DNA of 64,000 bases from Oscillospiraceae bacterium (GCA_017550285.1 JAFZPP010000004.1:42329-106328); one strand, 5' to 3'. Positions 25,422-34,229 are shown, numbered from the stretch's first letter. Program-made: numbers and translations. The notes: generated from the sequence alone by a model not told the origin.

Positions 25422-26596
25422 GGATTTCCTCCGAGTATGGCAGCAATCTGTGCTGCCGGATCATTCCAGATGCCGGCTGCGGCATCGTAGGTGCAGAAAT
25501 AGGGCTTTGCCGACGGATCATCCGAGACTGCGTCCGGCAGACAGGGTGCGCAGGCGTAACGGTATTCGCAGATGCGGCAGGCAGGAATGCTGTCGCGGTT
25601 CCGGTGCAGGATGTCCTGCCGGAGCAGCTTTGAAAGCGGCGCTGTTTTCAGGCTGCCGTGCTGCATTCTGCGCTCCATGACGCAGGGATAGACCGTCAGA
25701 TCGGCGGCGATGTAGATTTTGCGCGCAAAGCAGGGATTTCCGCTGACGGCAGCCCGTACCTTGTCCGGATTCAGGCTGCGGCGGAAGGTTTCTTTTGTGA
25801 TGAGCTTGCGCCGGAGCAGCTCCGGCGTCAGCAGATGCAGACTGCCTCTGCCCGCAAGTCGTACAACATCCGCGCTGTCTCCGGCGGGATTGCCCTGCAT
25901 CGCAATCGCTGCCGTGCGGAACGGGATATCATAGGTGCGGAGCAGATCAAGTGCCCGCATAACGGCTGCATGGGAGCCGCGGACGCCGGTCACGGCATCG
26001 TGCATATCCGGCTGATCGGAATAAACCGAGACTGCCAGCCGGATTTGCAGGCCTTTCAGCAGGCGGCACCATGCTTCATTGAGCAGTGTGCCGTTTGTGA
26101 ATATTTCCGTGCGGCGAAACTGTTTTGCAGCAGCTTCGAGCATTTCATGCAGATCGGGATGCCGGAACGGTTCACCGCCGATTATCTGAATTTCACGGAT
26201 GTCCGCTTCCTGCAAGCGCTGACAGACAAGCCGAAAATCACCGGCTGTCATGCGGATGCCGCTGCCGGTTGATTCATTATAGCAATGGCGGCAGCGGAGA
26301 TTGCAGTCGGTGCAGAGCTCAATCCATGCCTGCCGGATATGCGGTTCCTGCCGTAGTGCCGTGATAGCGGGCAGCGGGGCAGGAGACTGCGTTTTTGTCA
26401 GCAGACCTGCATTGCAGAGCTGCCGGAGCATATCCGATTCGTCCGGAGAAAGCGTATCCGGATTGCTGCTGCAAACCCTGCGGAGCAGTGCAGCCGTCTC
26501 AGGGGATGCATGCCAGAGCTTCCGGTGCATGAGGTCATAGAGACAGGCACCGGCGGCGCCTTCGACAAGATAAACATGCGGCGCAAGGCGGTACAT
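25418..26596 (-). CDS. Radical SAM/SPASM peptide maturase
   Basis: A 392-aa radical S-adenosylmethionine enzyme. The first roughly 75 residues (VYLVEGAAGACLYDL, LLRRVC, LCNAGLLT) resemble a PqqD-like peptide-recognition domain. The [4Fe-4S]-SAM motif CX3CX2C is Cys98, Cys102, Cys105 (CTDCNLRCRHC), followed by IIGGEPFRHPDL near 138-149. The C-terminal SPASM region has seven Cys (289, 305, 340, 343, 349, 352, 368) that would bind two extra clusters; one spacing is CX2C where CX3C is usual. It starts 3 bp after a 47-aa Cys-rich peptide gene and overlaps the cohesin-dockerin gene. Post-translational modification of that peptide is inferred. Confidence 0.9.
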   Translation of the reverse strand: MYRLAPHVYLVEGAAGACLYDLMHRKLWHASPETAALLRRVCSSNPDTLSPDESDMLRQLCNAGLLTKTQSPAPLPAITALRQEPHIRQAWIELCTDCNLRCRHCYNESTGSGIRMTAGDFRLVCQRLQEADIREIQIIGGEPFRHPDLHEMLEAAAKQFRRTEIFTNGTLLNEAWCRLLKGLQIRLAVSVYSDQPDMHDAVTGVRGSHAAVMRALDLLRTYDIPFRTAAIAMQGNPAGDSADVVRLAGRGSLHLLTPELLRRKLITKETFRRSLNPDKVRAAVSGNPCFARKIYIAADLTVYPCVMERRMQHGSLKTAPLSKLLRQDILHRNRDSIPACRICEYRYACAPCLPDAVSDDPSAKPYFCTYDAAAGIWNDPAAQIAAILGGNP

Positions 26597-26599
26597 CGG

Positions 26600-26743
26600 T
26601 TATGCGTCCCCGTCGGATTCGGTGCCGGAGAAATAGGGGAAGCATTCGCTTTCGCGCTGATCGGGCTGACAGGGGCAGTCCGGCACACAGCTTTGTGCAG
26701 CGGCTTTTTCGGATTCTGCGGTCAGGCATTCCAGTTCGAGCAT
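26600..26743 (-). CDS. Cys-rich 47-aa peptide, candidate RiPP precursor
   Basis: A small gene starting at ATG 26743, eight bases after GCAGGAGG, and ending with TAA at 26600. The 47-aa product has Cys at 6, 19, 23, 25 and 34, is acidic, and has no signal peptide. The central region reads QSCVPDCPCQPD and the tail ECFPYFSGTES. It lies first in a three-gene operon with a strong promoter at 26784-26813 and is followed after 3 bp by a radical SAM/SPASM maturase. This is the usual context for thioether (ranthi-/sactipeptide-like) precursors. It is not the SCIFF peptide, which has six Cys in a different pattern. Its role as precursor is inferred from context. Confidence 0.75.
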   Translation of the reverse strand: MLELECLTAESEKAAAQSCVPDCPCQPDQRESECFPYFSGTESDGDA

Positions 26744-26783
26744 GTGTGACACCTCCTGCGGTAAAAATCAGTTTGACAGGTAT

Positions 26784-26813
26784 ATTATAGCATTCGTTTG
26801 ATAGATTTGTCAA
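26784..26813 (-). promoter_or_regulatory. Promoter of the Cys-rich peptide/radical SAM/cohesin-dockerin operon
   Basis: On the minus strand, TTGACA (26808-26813), an 18-bp spacer and TATAAT (26784-26789) lie about 40 bp before the peptide start codon. Both hexamers are perfect, predicting strong expression. Confidence 0.85.
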
Positions 26814-27044
26814 GCAGGCAATGAACGCATAAGCTGATTTGCACGCCGCCTTTCAGTGAAAGAATATGACAGTGCATGCCGGAGCCGGTCTTGTTCCCGT
26901 CTGATTTTGCAGCTTATTTATTCCTCTCTTTGATATCTTTTCAGTTTTCTACTGCCGGTATAACGACTGATAGACAGGTTCCACAGTTTAACGGTTTTGC
27001 GTTCGCTTTTCCTTTGCGCATGACATCGAATTTCCATAGAACAC

Positions 27045-27073
27045 TTGAATTTTTTGTGCATTTGTGATATAAT
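27045..27073 (+). promoter_or_regulatory. Promoter of the GH26 mannanase gene
   Basis: TTGAAT (27045-27050), 17-bp spacer, TATAAT (27068-27073), about 90 bp before the start codon. Confidence 0.75.
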
Positions 27074-27162
27074 CGGGACAGAAGCCGCAGCAGCACGGGA
27101 TGCCTGCGGCATAAAAAGAAAAGGGCAAATCAACTGTTTATTTTGAGGAGAGAAAAGTTACC

Positions 27163-29211
27163 ATGAAAGCATTTACACACCGGCTGACGGCAGGCATTTC
27201 TGCGGCTGTCATCGCGTGCGGCGTCTTTGGTGCGCTGCCTGTTACTGCGGCGGATACTGCGTTTCCGCTGAAAATCGAGGGCGAAAAGCTCGAGGGCGCT
27301 GAGCTCTGGACTTCGATCTATGAGACGAAGATTCCGGATTACAGCGGTGAGGGCTTTGCCTATCTGACAAATGCCGCGCTCAGCTTTACGGTCAATGCGC
27401 CGGCGGACGGCATGTATGCAATCACCGTGCACGGCGCACAGGTGCTCAATCAGGAGGGGCGCTATCAGACGGTTGAGGTCAACGGCAGCGAATATCATAC
27501 GACCGTGCCCTATACCGACAAGTGGACAGATTTCGATTTTGGTATGGTGCGGCTCAATAAGGGCGAGAATACGCTCTCCTTTGTCGCAAAATACGGCTAT
27601 ATGGCAATCGACTATGTGGTCGTCTCCGAGGCGGAGTTTCCCGATATGAGCAAAGCGGATGCCGTCCCCTGCGATGCAAATGCTACGCCGGAGACCAAGG
27701 CGCTGATGTCCTATCTGCACAGCGTTTACGGTAAGAATATTCTGTCCGGTCAGCAGCAGATTTACGGCGGCGGCAATCAGGTGCAGACCACGATCCGCTA
27801 CGATGCGGAAAAAGATGCCTGCGTCGATTCCGACGGCAAGACCTATGTCATCGACAAGGAGAGCAAGGATACCGACGAGCAGGGCAATACCTTCTACTGG
27901 CACTGCACCGGCGAGGACGGTCAGGTCTATACCTACAGCACGCAGAACCGAAATTATACCTATAATAATTATGACAATGACGTCAATCTGATCTACGAGA
28001 TGACCGGCAAATATCCGGCGATTCAGGGCTTCGATTTCGGCAGCTACTGCCCCTGCTACCGCTGGGATGACGGCGTCGCGGACCGCATGATCGAATGGAC
28101 AAACGAAAAGGGCGGCATCTGCACGGCTTCGTGGCATGTCAATGTGCCGACAACGCTTGCTAGCTATACGCTCGGGGAGCCGCTCGATTTCGCCATGACA
28201 ACCTATACGCAGAATACCGATTTCGTCACCGCAAACTGCATGAAGAAGGGCACAACCGAATACGAATACTTCCAGCTCTGCATGAAGTATCTCGCAGCGG
28301 AGCTCCTGAAATTGCAGGATGCCGGCGTGCCGGTGATCTTCCGCCCGTTCCATGAGGCGGAGGGCAACGGCGGCAAGGACGGCAAGGGCGCATGGTTCTG
28401 GTGGGCAAAGGAAGGCGCGGAGGTCTATAAGGAAATCTGGGCATTCCTTCAGGATACGCTCGAAAATGAGTACGGGCTGCATAATCTGATCTGGGAGCAG
28501 AATCTCTATGCATGGTCGGATGATTCCGCACTCTGGTATTCCGGCGACGACAGGGTTGACATTGTTGCGTTTGATAAGTATAATACTGTATATAACCGCC
28601 ACGACGGCAAGACATCCGGTCCGAATCTTGATGCGGAGACCGGTATCTTCTATAAGCTGTTCGGTTATGTGGACGGTAAAAAAATGGTCGCTATGGCTGA
28701 GAATGATTCGATTCCAAGCCTGACCAATATGCAGGTCGAGCACGCAAACTGGCTCTATTTCTGCCCGTGGTACGATTCCGGCGATGCACGCTTTGTCACC
28801 GGCGAAAACTATCAGGACAAGGACGAGGTCAAGAAGCTCTATAACAGCGATTACTGCCTGACGCTCGACGAACTGCCGAAGGATTTGTTCAAGGGCAGCG
28901 GCGAGACAAAGACGACGGAAAACACCAAGGCAACCTCTGCAACGACCACAACCACCAAGACAACGACGTCCGCCTCGGGCAGTGAGACAACTGTCTCCGG
29001 ACAGACCGGCAAGGTCACGCTTGCAGGCGATGTCAATCTCGACAAAATCGTCGATGTTTCGGATGCCGTGCTGCTGGCACGCTTTACTGCCGAGGACAAA
29101 ACGGCGGATGTCTCTGCACAGGGCAAGCTGAATGCTGACATGAACGGCAGCGGTATGCCGGACAGCGAGGATGTCGTGCTGATCCTGAAAAAGATCGCAA
29201 AACTCATATAA
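27163..29211 (+). CDS. Secreted GH26 beta-mannanase with CBM35-like module and dockerin
   Basis: A 682-aa cellulosomal enzyme that would hydrolyse beta-1,4-mannan. Signal peptide about 1-30. A CBM35-like module at about 33-160 (FPLKIEGEKLEGAELWT, GMYAITVHGAQ, IDYVVVSEAEF). The GH26 catalytic domain spans about 170-570 with the predicted acid/base Glu398 (FRPFHEAEG) and nucleophile Glu513 (VAMAENDS). A Thr-rich linker (about 580-615) leads to a dockerin (about 622-682: AGDVNLDKIVDVSDAVLL, NADMNGSGMPDSEDVVLIL). ATG 27163 follows GAGGAGAG. It is monocistronic, and the dockerin should attach it to a cohesin-bearing scaffoldin. Confidence 0.93.
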   Translation: MKAFTHRLTAGISAAVIACGVFGALPVTAADTAFPLKIEGEKLEGAELWTSIYETKIPDYSGEGFAYLTNAALSFTVNAPADGMYAITVHGAQVLNQEGRYQTVEVNGSEYHTTVPYTDKWTDFDFGMVRLNKGENTLSFVAKYGYMAIDYVVVSEAEFPDMSKADAVPCDANATPETKALMSYLHSVYGKNILSGQQQIYGGGNQVQTTIRYDAEKDACVDSDGKTYVIDKESKDTDEQGNTFYWHCTGEDGQVYTYSTQNRNYTYNNYDNDVNLIYEMTGKYPAIQGFDFGSYCPCYRWDDGVADRMIEWTNEKGGICTASWHVNVPTTLASYTLGEPLDFAMTTYTQNTDFVTANCMKKGTTEYEYFQLCMKYLAAELLKLQDAGVPVIFRPFHEAEGNGGKDGKGAWFWWAKEGAEVYKEIWAFLQDTLENEYGLHNLIWEQNLYAWSDDSALWYSGDDRVDIVAFDKYNTVYNRHDGKTSGPNLDAETGIFYKLFGYVDGKKMVAMAENDSIPSLTNMQVEHANWLYFCPWYDSGDARFVTGENYQDKDEVKKLYNSDYCLTLDELPKDLFKGSGETKTTENTKATSATTTTTKTTTSASGSETTVSGQTGKVTLAGDVNLDKIVDVSDAVLLARFTAEDKTADVSAQGKLNADMNGSGMPDSEDVVLILKKIAKLI

Positions 29212-29222
29212 TATCAGAATTT

Positions 29223-29259
29223 GCTGCACAGATGATGCTGCGTGTGTCATCTGCGCAGC
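29223..29259 (+). terminator. Hairpin after the mannanase gene
   Basis: GCTGCACAGATGA (29223-29235) pairs with TCATCTGCGCAGC (29247-29259) with one mismatch, 12 bp after the stop codon. The T-run beyond is weak. Confidence 0.6.
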
Positions 29260-29397
29260 CGTTCTGCTATTACATAAAACAAGACGCTGGGAAGCATTGT
29301 GTTCCCATTTCATCCGCACCGTATTCATATAATTCGGTATGCTTCAGACACACAATTCTTCACAGGGACAAAAACAACAAAAACGGAGGAACCTGAC

Positions 29398-30012
29398 ATG
29401 AAAAAGATTTTCGCAAAATTTCAGTACAATTCGCCTGTAATCCTGACGATGACACTCATCTCAGCGATTGCACTTTTGCTGAACTTTATTACACGCGGCT
29501 GGACAAACCTGCATATTTTCTCCGTCTACGCCTCAGGCTGGACCAATCCGATGACCTATGTCAGACTGTTTACGCATGTGCTCGGTCACGCGGATTATTC
29601 GCACTTTCTGGGGAATTTCATGTATATCCTGCTCCTCGGACCGATTATGGAGGAGAAATACGGCTCACGCCTTCTCATGGAAATGATCGCCATTACGTCG
29701 GTTGTGACGGGTCTTTTGCAGATTCTGATTTTCAAGGGCGCACTGCTCGGCGCGAGCGGCATTGTTTTCATGCTGATTCTGCTCAGCTCCTTTGCAAACT
29801 ATAAGAAGGGCAGCATCCCGATCACGCTGATTCTGGTTGCAATTCTCTATCTGAGCGGTCAGATCATCAATGCGGTGATTCATCCGAATGACGGTATTTC
29901 GCAGATGGCGCATATCGTCGGCGGTATCTGCGGCACGGCATTCGGCTGGGTGCTTGCAAAGCCGAAGGAGCCGAAGAAGGATGACGCTGCACCGACACTT
30001 CCGGCTGTATAA
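29398..30012 (+). CDS. Rhomboid family intramembrane serine protease
   Basis: A 204-aa polytopic membrane protein started at ATG 29398, preceded by ACGGAGGA; the frame extends upstream without a start signal. Rhomboid features: catalytic Ser120 in LGASGIVF (GxSG), His172 in SQMAHIVGG, and the conserved HFLGNFMYI segment supplying Asn73. About six helices are predicted. Rhomboids cleave membrane proteins within or near the membrane; substrates cannot be inferred here. It is monocistronic with a clear terminator downstream. Confidence 0.9.
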   Translation: MKKIFAKFQYNSPVILTMTLISAIALLLNFITRGWTNLHIFSVYASGWTNPMTYVRLFTHVLGHADYSHFLGNFMYILLLGPIMEEKYGSRLLMEMIAITSVVTGLLQILIFKGALLGASGIVFMLILLSSFANYKKGSIPITLILVAILYLSGQIINAVIHPNDGISQMAHIVGGICGTAFGWVLAKPKEPKKDDAAPTLPAV

Positions 30013-30018
30013 GCTGCA

Positions 30019-30050
30019 AAGACACGCTGCACTGTGCGGCGTGTCTTTTT
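30019..30050 (+). terminator. Terminator of the rhomboid gene
   Basis: AGACACGC pairs with GCGTGTCT across an 11-nt loop, followed directly by TTTT. Confidence 0.85.
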
Positions 30051-30062
30051 CCGGATTGGGGC

Positions 30063-30091
30063 TTGACAAATCCGGCTGATTGTGGTATAAT
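30063..30091 (+). promoter_or_regulatory. Promoter of tRNA-Val
   Basis: TTGACA (30063-30068), 17-bp spacer, TATAAT (30086-30091), 16 bp before the tRNA 5' end. Fully consensus. Confidence 0.88.
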
Positions 30092-30107
30092 AGTCGGGTA
30101 GTCCGAC

Positions 30108-30181
<74 letters not shown>

Positions 30182-30193
30182 TAATCATAAAAT

Positions 30194-30233
30194 GCCCTGA
30201 ATGCGAGGATATCCTGCATTCAGGGCGTTTTTC
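30194..30233. terminator. Terminator between tRNA-Val and the histidine kinase gene
   Basis: GCCCTGAATGC (30194-30204) pairs perfectly with GCATTCAGGGC (30216-30226), followed by GTTTTTC. It can serve the tRNA on plus and the convergent two-component operon on minus. Confidence 0.88.
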
Positions 30234-30246
30234 TTTTCTCACGGTT

Positions 30247-31557
30247 TTACAGCGCTTCAAAGAATGCTGTGAACTCCATTTCGCCGGATTCCGGCAGGCG
30301 CCTTGCGAAGATTGTTCCGCCGAGTGCCGATGCGATCTGCTGCGAAATATACAGTCCGATGCCGCTGCCCTCGGTATTCTGCGCATTGGAGCCGCGCCAG
30401 AAGCTGCCGAAGATGAACGGAAGCTCCGATTCCGGCAGCAGATCGCCGCGGTTCCGGACGATGATCGCAAAGCCCTCATCCTGTCGGTTCAGCACAACCG
30501 AAATGCCGCTGCCGTCGCCGTATTTTTCCGCATTGCCGAGCAGCTGCGTGATGATGCGGAATAATCCGTAGAGGTCGCTGCGGATGAGCGGATTGGATTC
30601 GCATTCGACCGAGAAAGGAATGCGGTTCAGTTCCATGCGCGCGGTAAATTCCTGTCTGGTGAGCGCTGCAAGCTCGCGCAGATAGAATGTGCCGTATTCC
30701 GGCGCATAGCTGCTGACAGAGGTCGATGCAGTCTCGATCAGCTCGGATGTGAGCTGCCCGATTTTATCCGCATTTGCTGTGATTTTCTCTGCGATCTGCT
30801 GTGCGGATTCCGGACCGGTGCCGTACAGCCCTGTGCCGATCGCATCCGCATACAGCCGGATATTCGTCAGCGGTGTTTTGACGCCGTGCGCAATCGACGC
30901 GAGCATTTTGCGGTGCCGCGCCTCCATTTGTCCGATATGTCTGCGGTCAGCCTGCAAGGTATCGTGCAGCATATTCATGCCCCAGATATATTTTCCGAAC
31001 CAGCGGTCTTTTGATTCCGGCAGCTTTTCTGCTGTCGGGATGCGTGCAATACGTGCCGGATACTCCGACAGCCTTCGGAACGGCGCGAGCATCCGGAAGT
31101 ATATATACAGCACGGTACCGGTAATCAGCAGCCAGCAGACGGCAATCAGCAGGCAGCCGAGCCGCAGGACCGTATCCGTAATGCGGTCGGGATAGGTGCA
31201 GAACAGAAAGCCGGACAGTGTTCCGTCGGCATTCCGAACGGCGCAGGCGGCGGTATTTTTATCAGCGGAGAGAAAGATCGGCTGTGTACGGTCTTCCGCG
31301 GAAAGAAAGTGAATCTGCTCAGGGCTTTCCTTGCCGAATTCCAGACGCCATTCCGCTTCATGTGCGCTGACGGCTGCCGCCGGCGTTACAGCTTCGTCCC
31401 TGAGAATCGTTTGCAGTGCATCGGTGATGCGGTTGGTCGTGATATAATATGCATGTGTCTGCGCCTGAACTCTGCCGCTGTACAGCAGCGCAAAGCATCC
31501 GAACAGCAGCGCAAACACCGCAGAAACGGCAATCAGCAGGCGAATCAGCGGCTTCAT
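30247..31557 (-). CDS. Sensor histidine kinase
   Basis: A 436-aa membrane kinase. Helices at about 5-27 and 131-153 enclose an extracytoplasmic domain of about 100 residues. A HAMP-like linker and a long helix lead to the phosphoacceptor His224 in the H-box ASIAHGVKTPLTNIRL, which differs from the commoner SHELRTPL form. The ATPase domain shows the N-box (LGNAEKYGDGSG) and G-boxes (GSGIGLYISQQIASALGG). It overlaps its response regulator by 4 bp. The signal is unknown; no transporter or obvious target lies in the operon. Confidence 0.93.
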   Translation of the reverse strand: MKPLIRLLIAVSAVFALLFGCFALLYSGRVQAQTHAYYITTNRITDALQTILRDEAVTPAAAVSAHEAEWRLEFGKESPEQIHFLSAEDRTQPIFLSADKNTAACAVRNADGTLSGFLFCTYPDRITDTVLRLGCLLIAVCWLLITGTVLYIYFRMLAPFRRLSEYPARIARIPTAEKLPESKDRWFGKYIWGMNMLHDTLQADRRHIGQMEARHRKMLASIAHGVKTPLTNIRLYADAIGTGLYGTGPESAQQIAEKITANADKIGQLTSELIETASTSVSSYAPEYGTFYLRELAALTRQEFTARMELNRIPFSVECESNPLIRSDLYGLFRIITQLLGNAEKYGDGSGISVVLNRQDEGFAIIVRNRGDLLPESELPFIFGSFWRGSNAQNTEGSGIGLYISQQIASALGGTIFARRLPESGEMEFTAFFEAL

Positions 31558-32237
31558 CCGGCATCTCCGAACCGGTAGCCGATCTTCCAGACCGTACAGA
31601 TGACTTTCGGATGTGTCGGATCATCCTCCAGCTTTTCGCGCAGCCAGCGGATATGTACGCTGACGGTGCCGGTCTCGGAAAAACAGTCCGTGCCCCAGAC
31701 TGCATCAAACAGAAAATTTTTGTCGAGCGCCTCGCCTTGATGCTTCATGAGTACACGCAGCAGGTCGAATTCCTTTGCATTGAGCCGCAGCGGCACGCCC
31801 TGCTTTGTGACCTCTCTGGAGACCGGATTGAGCGTGATGCCGCAGCCGGTCAGACAGGCGGCAGATTCTGCCTTCGGTGCCGTGCGTTTCAGAAGCGCCC
31901 TGATTTTTGCAATCAGAACCGGAACGGAAAACGGCTTCCCGATGTAATCATCCGCGCCGGTTTCATAGCCGAGCAGCTTGCTCTCGTCATCACTCCGCGC
32001 GCTCATCATCAGCACCGGAACAGACTGTTTTTTGCGAATCTCGGTGCAGGTACGGTAGCCGTCCTTGCCGGGCAGCATGACATCCAGCAGCACCAGCCGG
32101 AACGGTTCTGTCTGCAATGCGGCGAGTCCCTGCTCAGCGTCTGTGCAGGTGCGGACGGTAAAATCCGCGCGCAGCAGAAAATCGCGCAGCAATGTGCCGA
32201 GCTCCGGATCATCTTCGATCATGAGGATATCTGTCAT
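31554..32237 (-). CDS. OmpR/PhoB-family response regulator
   Basis: A 227-aa response regulator. The receiver domain (about 1-118) has the acidic pair in MIEDDPE, the phosphoacceptor Asp52 in LVLLDVMLPG and the conserved Lys in IGKPFSVPVL. The C-terminal winged-helix domain reads TLNPVSREVTKQGVPLRLNAKEFDLLRVL in segments, then VSVHIRWLREKLEDDP. It precedes and overlaps the sensor kinase gene, and its promoter is at 32262-32290. Confidence 0.95.
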   Translation of the reverse strand: MTDILMIEDDPELGTLLRDFLLRADFTVRTCTDAEQGLAALQTEPFRLVLLDVMLPGKDGYRTCTEIRKKQSVPVLMMSARSDDESKLLGYETGADDYIGKPFSVPVLIAKIRALLKRTAPKAESAACLTGCGITLNPVSREVTKQGVPLRLNAKEFDLLRVLMKHQGEALDKNFLFDAVWGTDCFSETGTVSVHIRWLREKLEDDPTHPKVICTVWKIGYRFGDAG

Positions 32238-32261
32238 GCAAACACCTTTCCTTTCCTGCTA

Positions 32262-32290
32262 ATCATATCATATTATACGAAAAAAAGCAA
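32262..32290 (-). promoter_or_regulatory. Promoter of the two-component operon
   Basis: On the minus strand, TTGCTT (32285-32290), 17-bp spacer, TATGAT (32262-32267). A TATAAT in a different register lies within the spacer. Confidence 0.65.
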
Positions 32291-32353
32291 GCTGAGAATA
32301 TCATGTTAATGTTACGCTCAACCTGCCGGAGCGCTTTGATTAAGCGTATGACA

Positions 32354-32382
32354 TTGCTTCTCATATGAAATTATGCTATAAT
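32354..32382 (+). promoter_or_regulatory. Promoter of the second ECF sigma operon
   Basis: TTGCTT (32354-32359), 17-bp spacer, TATAAT (32377-32382), about 70 bp before the sigma gene. It looks like a housekeeping promoter rather than an ECF-dependent one. Confidence 0.75.
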
Positions 32383-32454
32383 GAAAATAAATTTTCGATT
32401 TCGCGTTACCAAAGCTGAAAAACACGAACATAATGGATAGAGGGGGGTGAAGTA

Positions 32455-33015
32455 ATGCATGACGATCAACGTATCATCGAGCTGCTGAATCAGCGCGATG
32501 AGCAGGTACTTCAAATCATTCAAAAACAATACGGTGCATTCTGCCGGCAGATTGCATACCGTATCATCGGAAACCGCGAAGATGCAGAGGAATGTGTCAA
32601 TGATATGCTGATGGGTGTCTGGAATGCAATCCCCCCGAATGCGCCCGATCACCTTCCTGCATATCTTGCTGCACTCGTCCGCAAAGCCGCACTGCAAAAA
32701 TATGAAAGGGCACACAGGCAAAAGCGCGGCGGCACGCAGTTTTCGGCGGCTCTGGATGAAATCTCCGAAATCATCCCGTCAACGGATTGTGTGGATCGGG
32801 AAATGGAGCAGCGGGAACTGACCGCAGCAATTACAGCATGGCTTCAATCCCTGCCGCCTGACACAAAACGCATGTTTATTCAGCGCTACTATATGTCAGA
32901 TTCTGTGAAAACAATCGCAGAAAAGCATAAACTGAGCGTCGGTGCAGTGAAGATGAAGCTGCTTCGTATCCGGCAGCAGCTTCGGGAATATCTCGAAAAG
33001 GAGGGATTCGTATGA
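32455..33015 (+). CDS. ECF-type RNA polymerase sigma factor (second)
   Basis: A 186-aa sigma factor similar along its length to the one at 20959. Region 2 includes IIGNREDAEECVNDMLMGVWNAIPP; region 4 includes LPPDTKRMFIQRYYMSDSVKTIAEKHKLSVGAVKMKLLRIR in segments. ATG 32455 follows GGGGGGTGA. Its stop overlaps the start of a membrane protein gene, and a dockerin protein gene follows, suggesting a regulator linked to cell-surface or cellulosome functions. Confidence 0.92.
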   Translation: MHDDQRIIELLNQRDEQVLQIIQKQYGAFCRQIAYRIIGNREDAEECVNDMLMGVWNAIPPNAPDHLPAYLAALVRKAALQKYERAHRQKRGGTQFSAALDEISEIIPSTDCVDREMEQRELTAAITAWLQSLPPDTKRMFIQRYYMSDSVKTIAEKHKLSVGAVKMKLLRIRQQLREYLEKEGFV

Positions 33016-34217
33016 ATGCAATGCGTTTTATGCAGGCGCTCGGTGACATTCCGGAAGACCTTGTCAGATGCTATTTTGACGAACCCTCTGCCGCTGCGGA
33101 CAGCCCTGCCCGCTCTGAGCTGCCGGATTCGGACTGTCCGGTATCCGAGCCTGCCGCTGCGCATCCGATCCAGCCGGTCACGAAATCCGATCCGGAAACA
33201 GCAGCGCGCCCGATCCGGTTTCCCCTTCCTGTATCGCTTGCTGCCGTTGCTGCGTGTCTGGCTTTTGCGGCTGGCTGGGGCATCCTGATCAGCAGAATCA
33301 ATCAGAAACCAATCTCATCAACTGATTCGGGTGAAATGATCTATACGCAGGACGATTCCTCGCGCCCGCTGATGACGGAACAGTCAGATTCGCAGGCATC
33401 CGGCACGGATTCTTCCCGTCCGGACACAACCGCGCCGACAACGTCATCTGCTGTCCGGCATCAAACATCCGACCGGCAGACAGGACAAAATGAAACCGCC
33501 GCCGAAACGGTCCGTGCAGACATTCCGAATCAGCAGGAAACAGAACGCATTTTCACTGAATCTGCCGCAGTGCCGGATACTTCACCCGTGACAGCATCTG
33601 CGGGTCCGTCCGTCACAACTGCGGGACAGACAGTCAGCACGACAGCTTCTGAAACGACTGCTGTCCACGAAACAACAGCTGTTTCTGAAAAGACGGTTCC
33701 GCTTGTCGGCGAAGACATCATACGCAGCTATATTCTCAATGAATGGAAAGATATCGACTGCGGCAGCTGGGAACATGAGAATCCGCAATATGTATCAAAG
33801 CCGTTCTATCAGGCTCTTTCTGATGCGGAAAGGCTGGAGATACAGCAGAAAATCTCGCTGCTGGAATCCCGACCCGCGCTGGGATATGCAATGAAACTCC
33901 GTCAGCGGATTATGGGCATGGATTCTGAAAGCCGAATGACCGCAGAGAAACTCAAAGAATATCTTTCTGCGCATACGGTAACAGACGATGCAGCGGAATC
34001 CGAGCTCTGTTCGCTGATTGCACGCACAAATCGCTATCCGGATGCGGAATTTGGTTCGGGCAGAAGTTTCGCGTACTATTTCCTTGATGAAAGCGGTCGC
34101 TGTGCTGTTTATGAAGTTACCGATGAAGCGCCTTTGTTTGTGTATTATGATGCAGAGAGCGGAGCGCTCGCATCGGTTCCTCTGCGTGACGCTTTACCGA
34201 TCATTCTGAATCTTTGA
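33012..34217 (+). CDS. Single-pass membrane protein, putative anti-sigma or sensor
   Basis: A 401-aa protein coupled by ATGA overlap to the sigma gene. About 70 cytoplasmic residues come first (including MRFMQALGDIPEDLV), then one membrane helix at about 76-96 (VSLAAVAACLAFAAGWGILIS). A long Ser/Thr/Pro-rich stretch of about 130 residues looks like an extended wall-spanning linker. A folded C-terminal domain of about 165 residues (IRSYILNEWKDIDCGSWEHEN and onward) ends the protein. I do not recognise that domain. A sigma-regulating role is inferred from coupling and topology. Confidence 0.78.
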   Translation: MNAMRFMQALGDIPEDLVRCYFDEPSAAADSPARSELPDSDCPVSEPAAAHPIQPVTKSDPETAARPIRFPLPVSLAAVAACLAFAAGWGILISRINQKPISSTDSGEMIYTQDDSSRPLMTEQSDSQASGTDSSRPDTTAPTTSSAVRHQTSDRQTGQNETAAETVRADIPNQQETERIFTESAAVPDTSPVTASAGPSVTTAGQTVSTTASETTAVHETTAVSEKTVPLVGEDIIRSYILNEWKDIDCGSWEHENPQYVSKPFYQALSDAERLEIQQKISLLESRPALGYAMKLRQRIMGMDSESRMTAEKLKEYLSAHTVTDDAAESELCSLIARTNRYPDAEFGSGRSFAYYFLDESGRCAVYEVTDEAPLFVYYDAESGALASVPLRDALPIILNL

Positions 34218-34229
34218 AAGGAAGTGTTT

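Larger units (their letters stand above)
26744..27162. other. Divergent intergenic region
   Basis: This gap holds the minus-strand promoter of the peptide/radical SAM operon (26784-26813) and the plus-strand promoter of the mannanase (27045-27073). Between them, 26820-27040 shows no gene or clear structure. TTGACA at 26773-26778 and TGTCAA at 26808-26813 form a spaced inverted pair around the peptide promoter, possibly by chance. Confidence 0.6.

Noticed and set aside
26600..26743. Identity of the Cys-rich peptide as SCIFF
   Set aside because: SCIFF peptides have six Cys in a conserved spacing and a different N-terminus. This one has five Cys in another pattern.
26773..26813. Inverted TTGACA/TGTCAA pair as an operator for the peptide operon
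   Set aside because: The right half is simply the -35 box. A 6-bp match is too short to claim a binding site without comparison.
27130..29328. Long minus-strand open frame opposite the GH26 mannanase
   Set aside because: No signals or motifs; a shadow of a confirmed gene. Similar shadows at 22638-24614 and 47279-49156 were rejected for the same reason.
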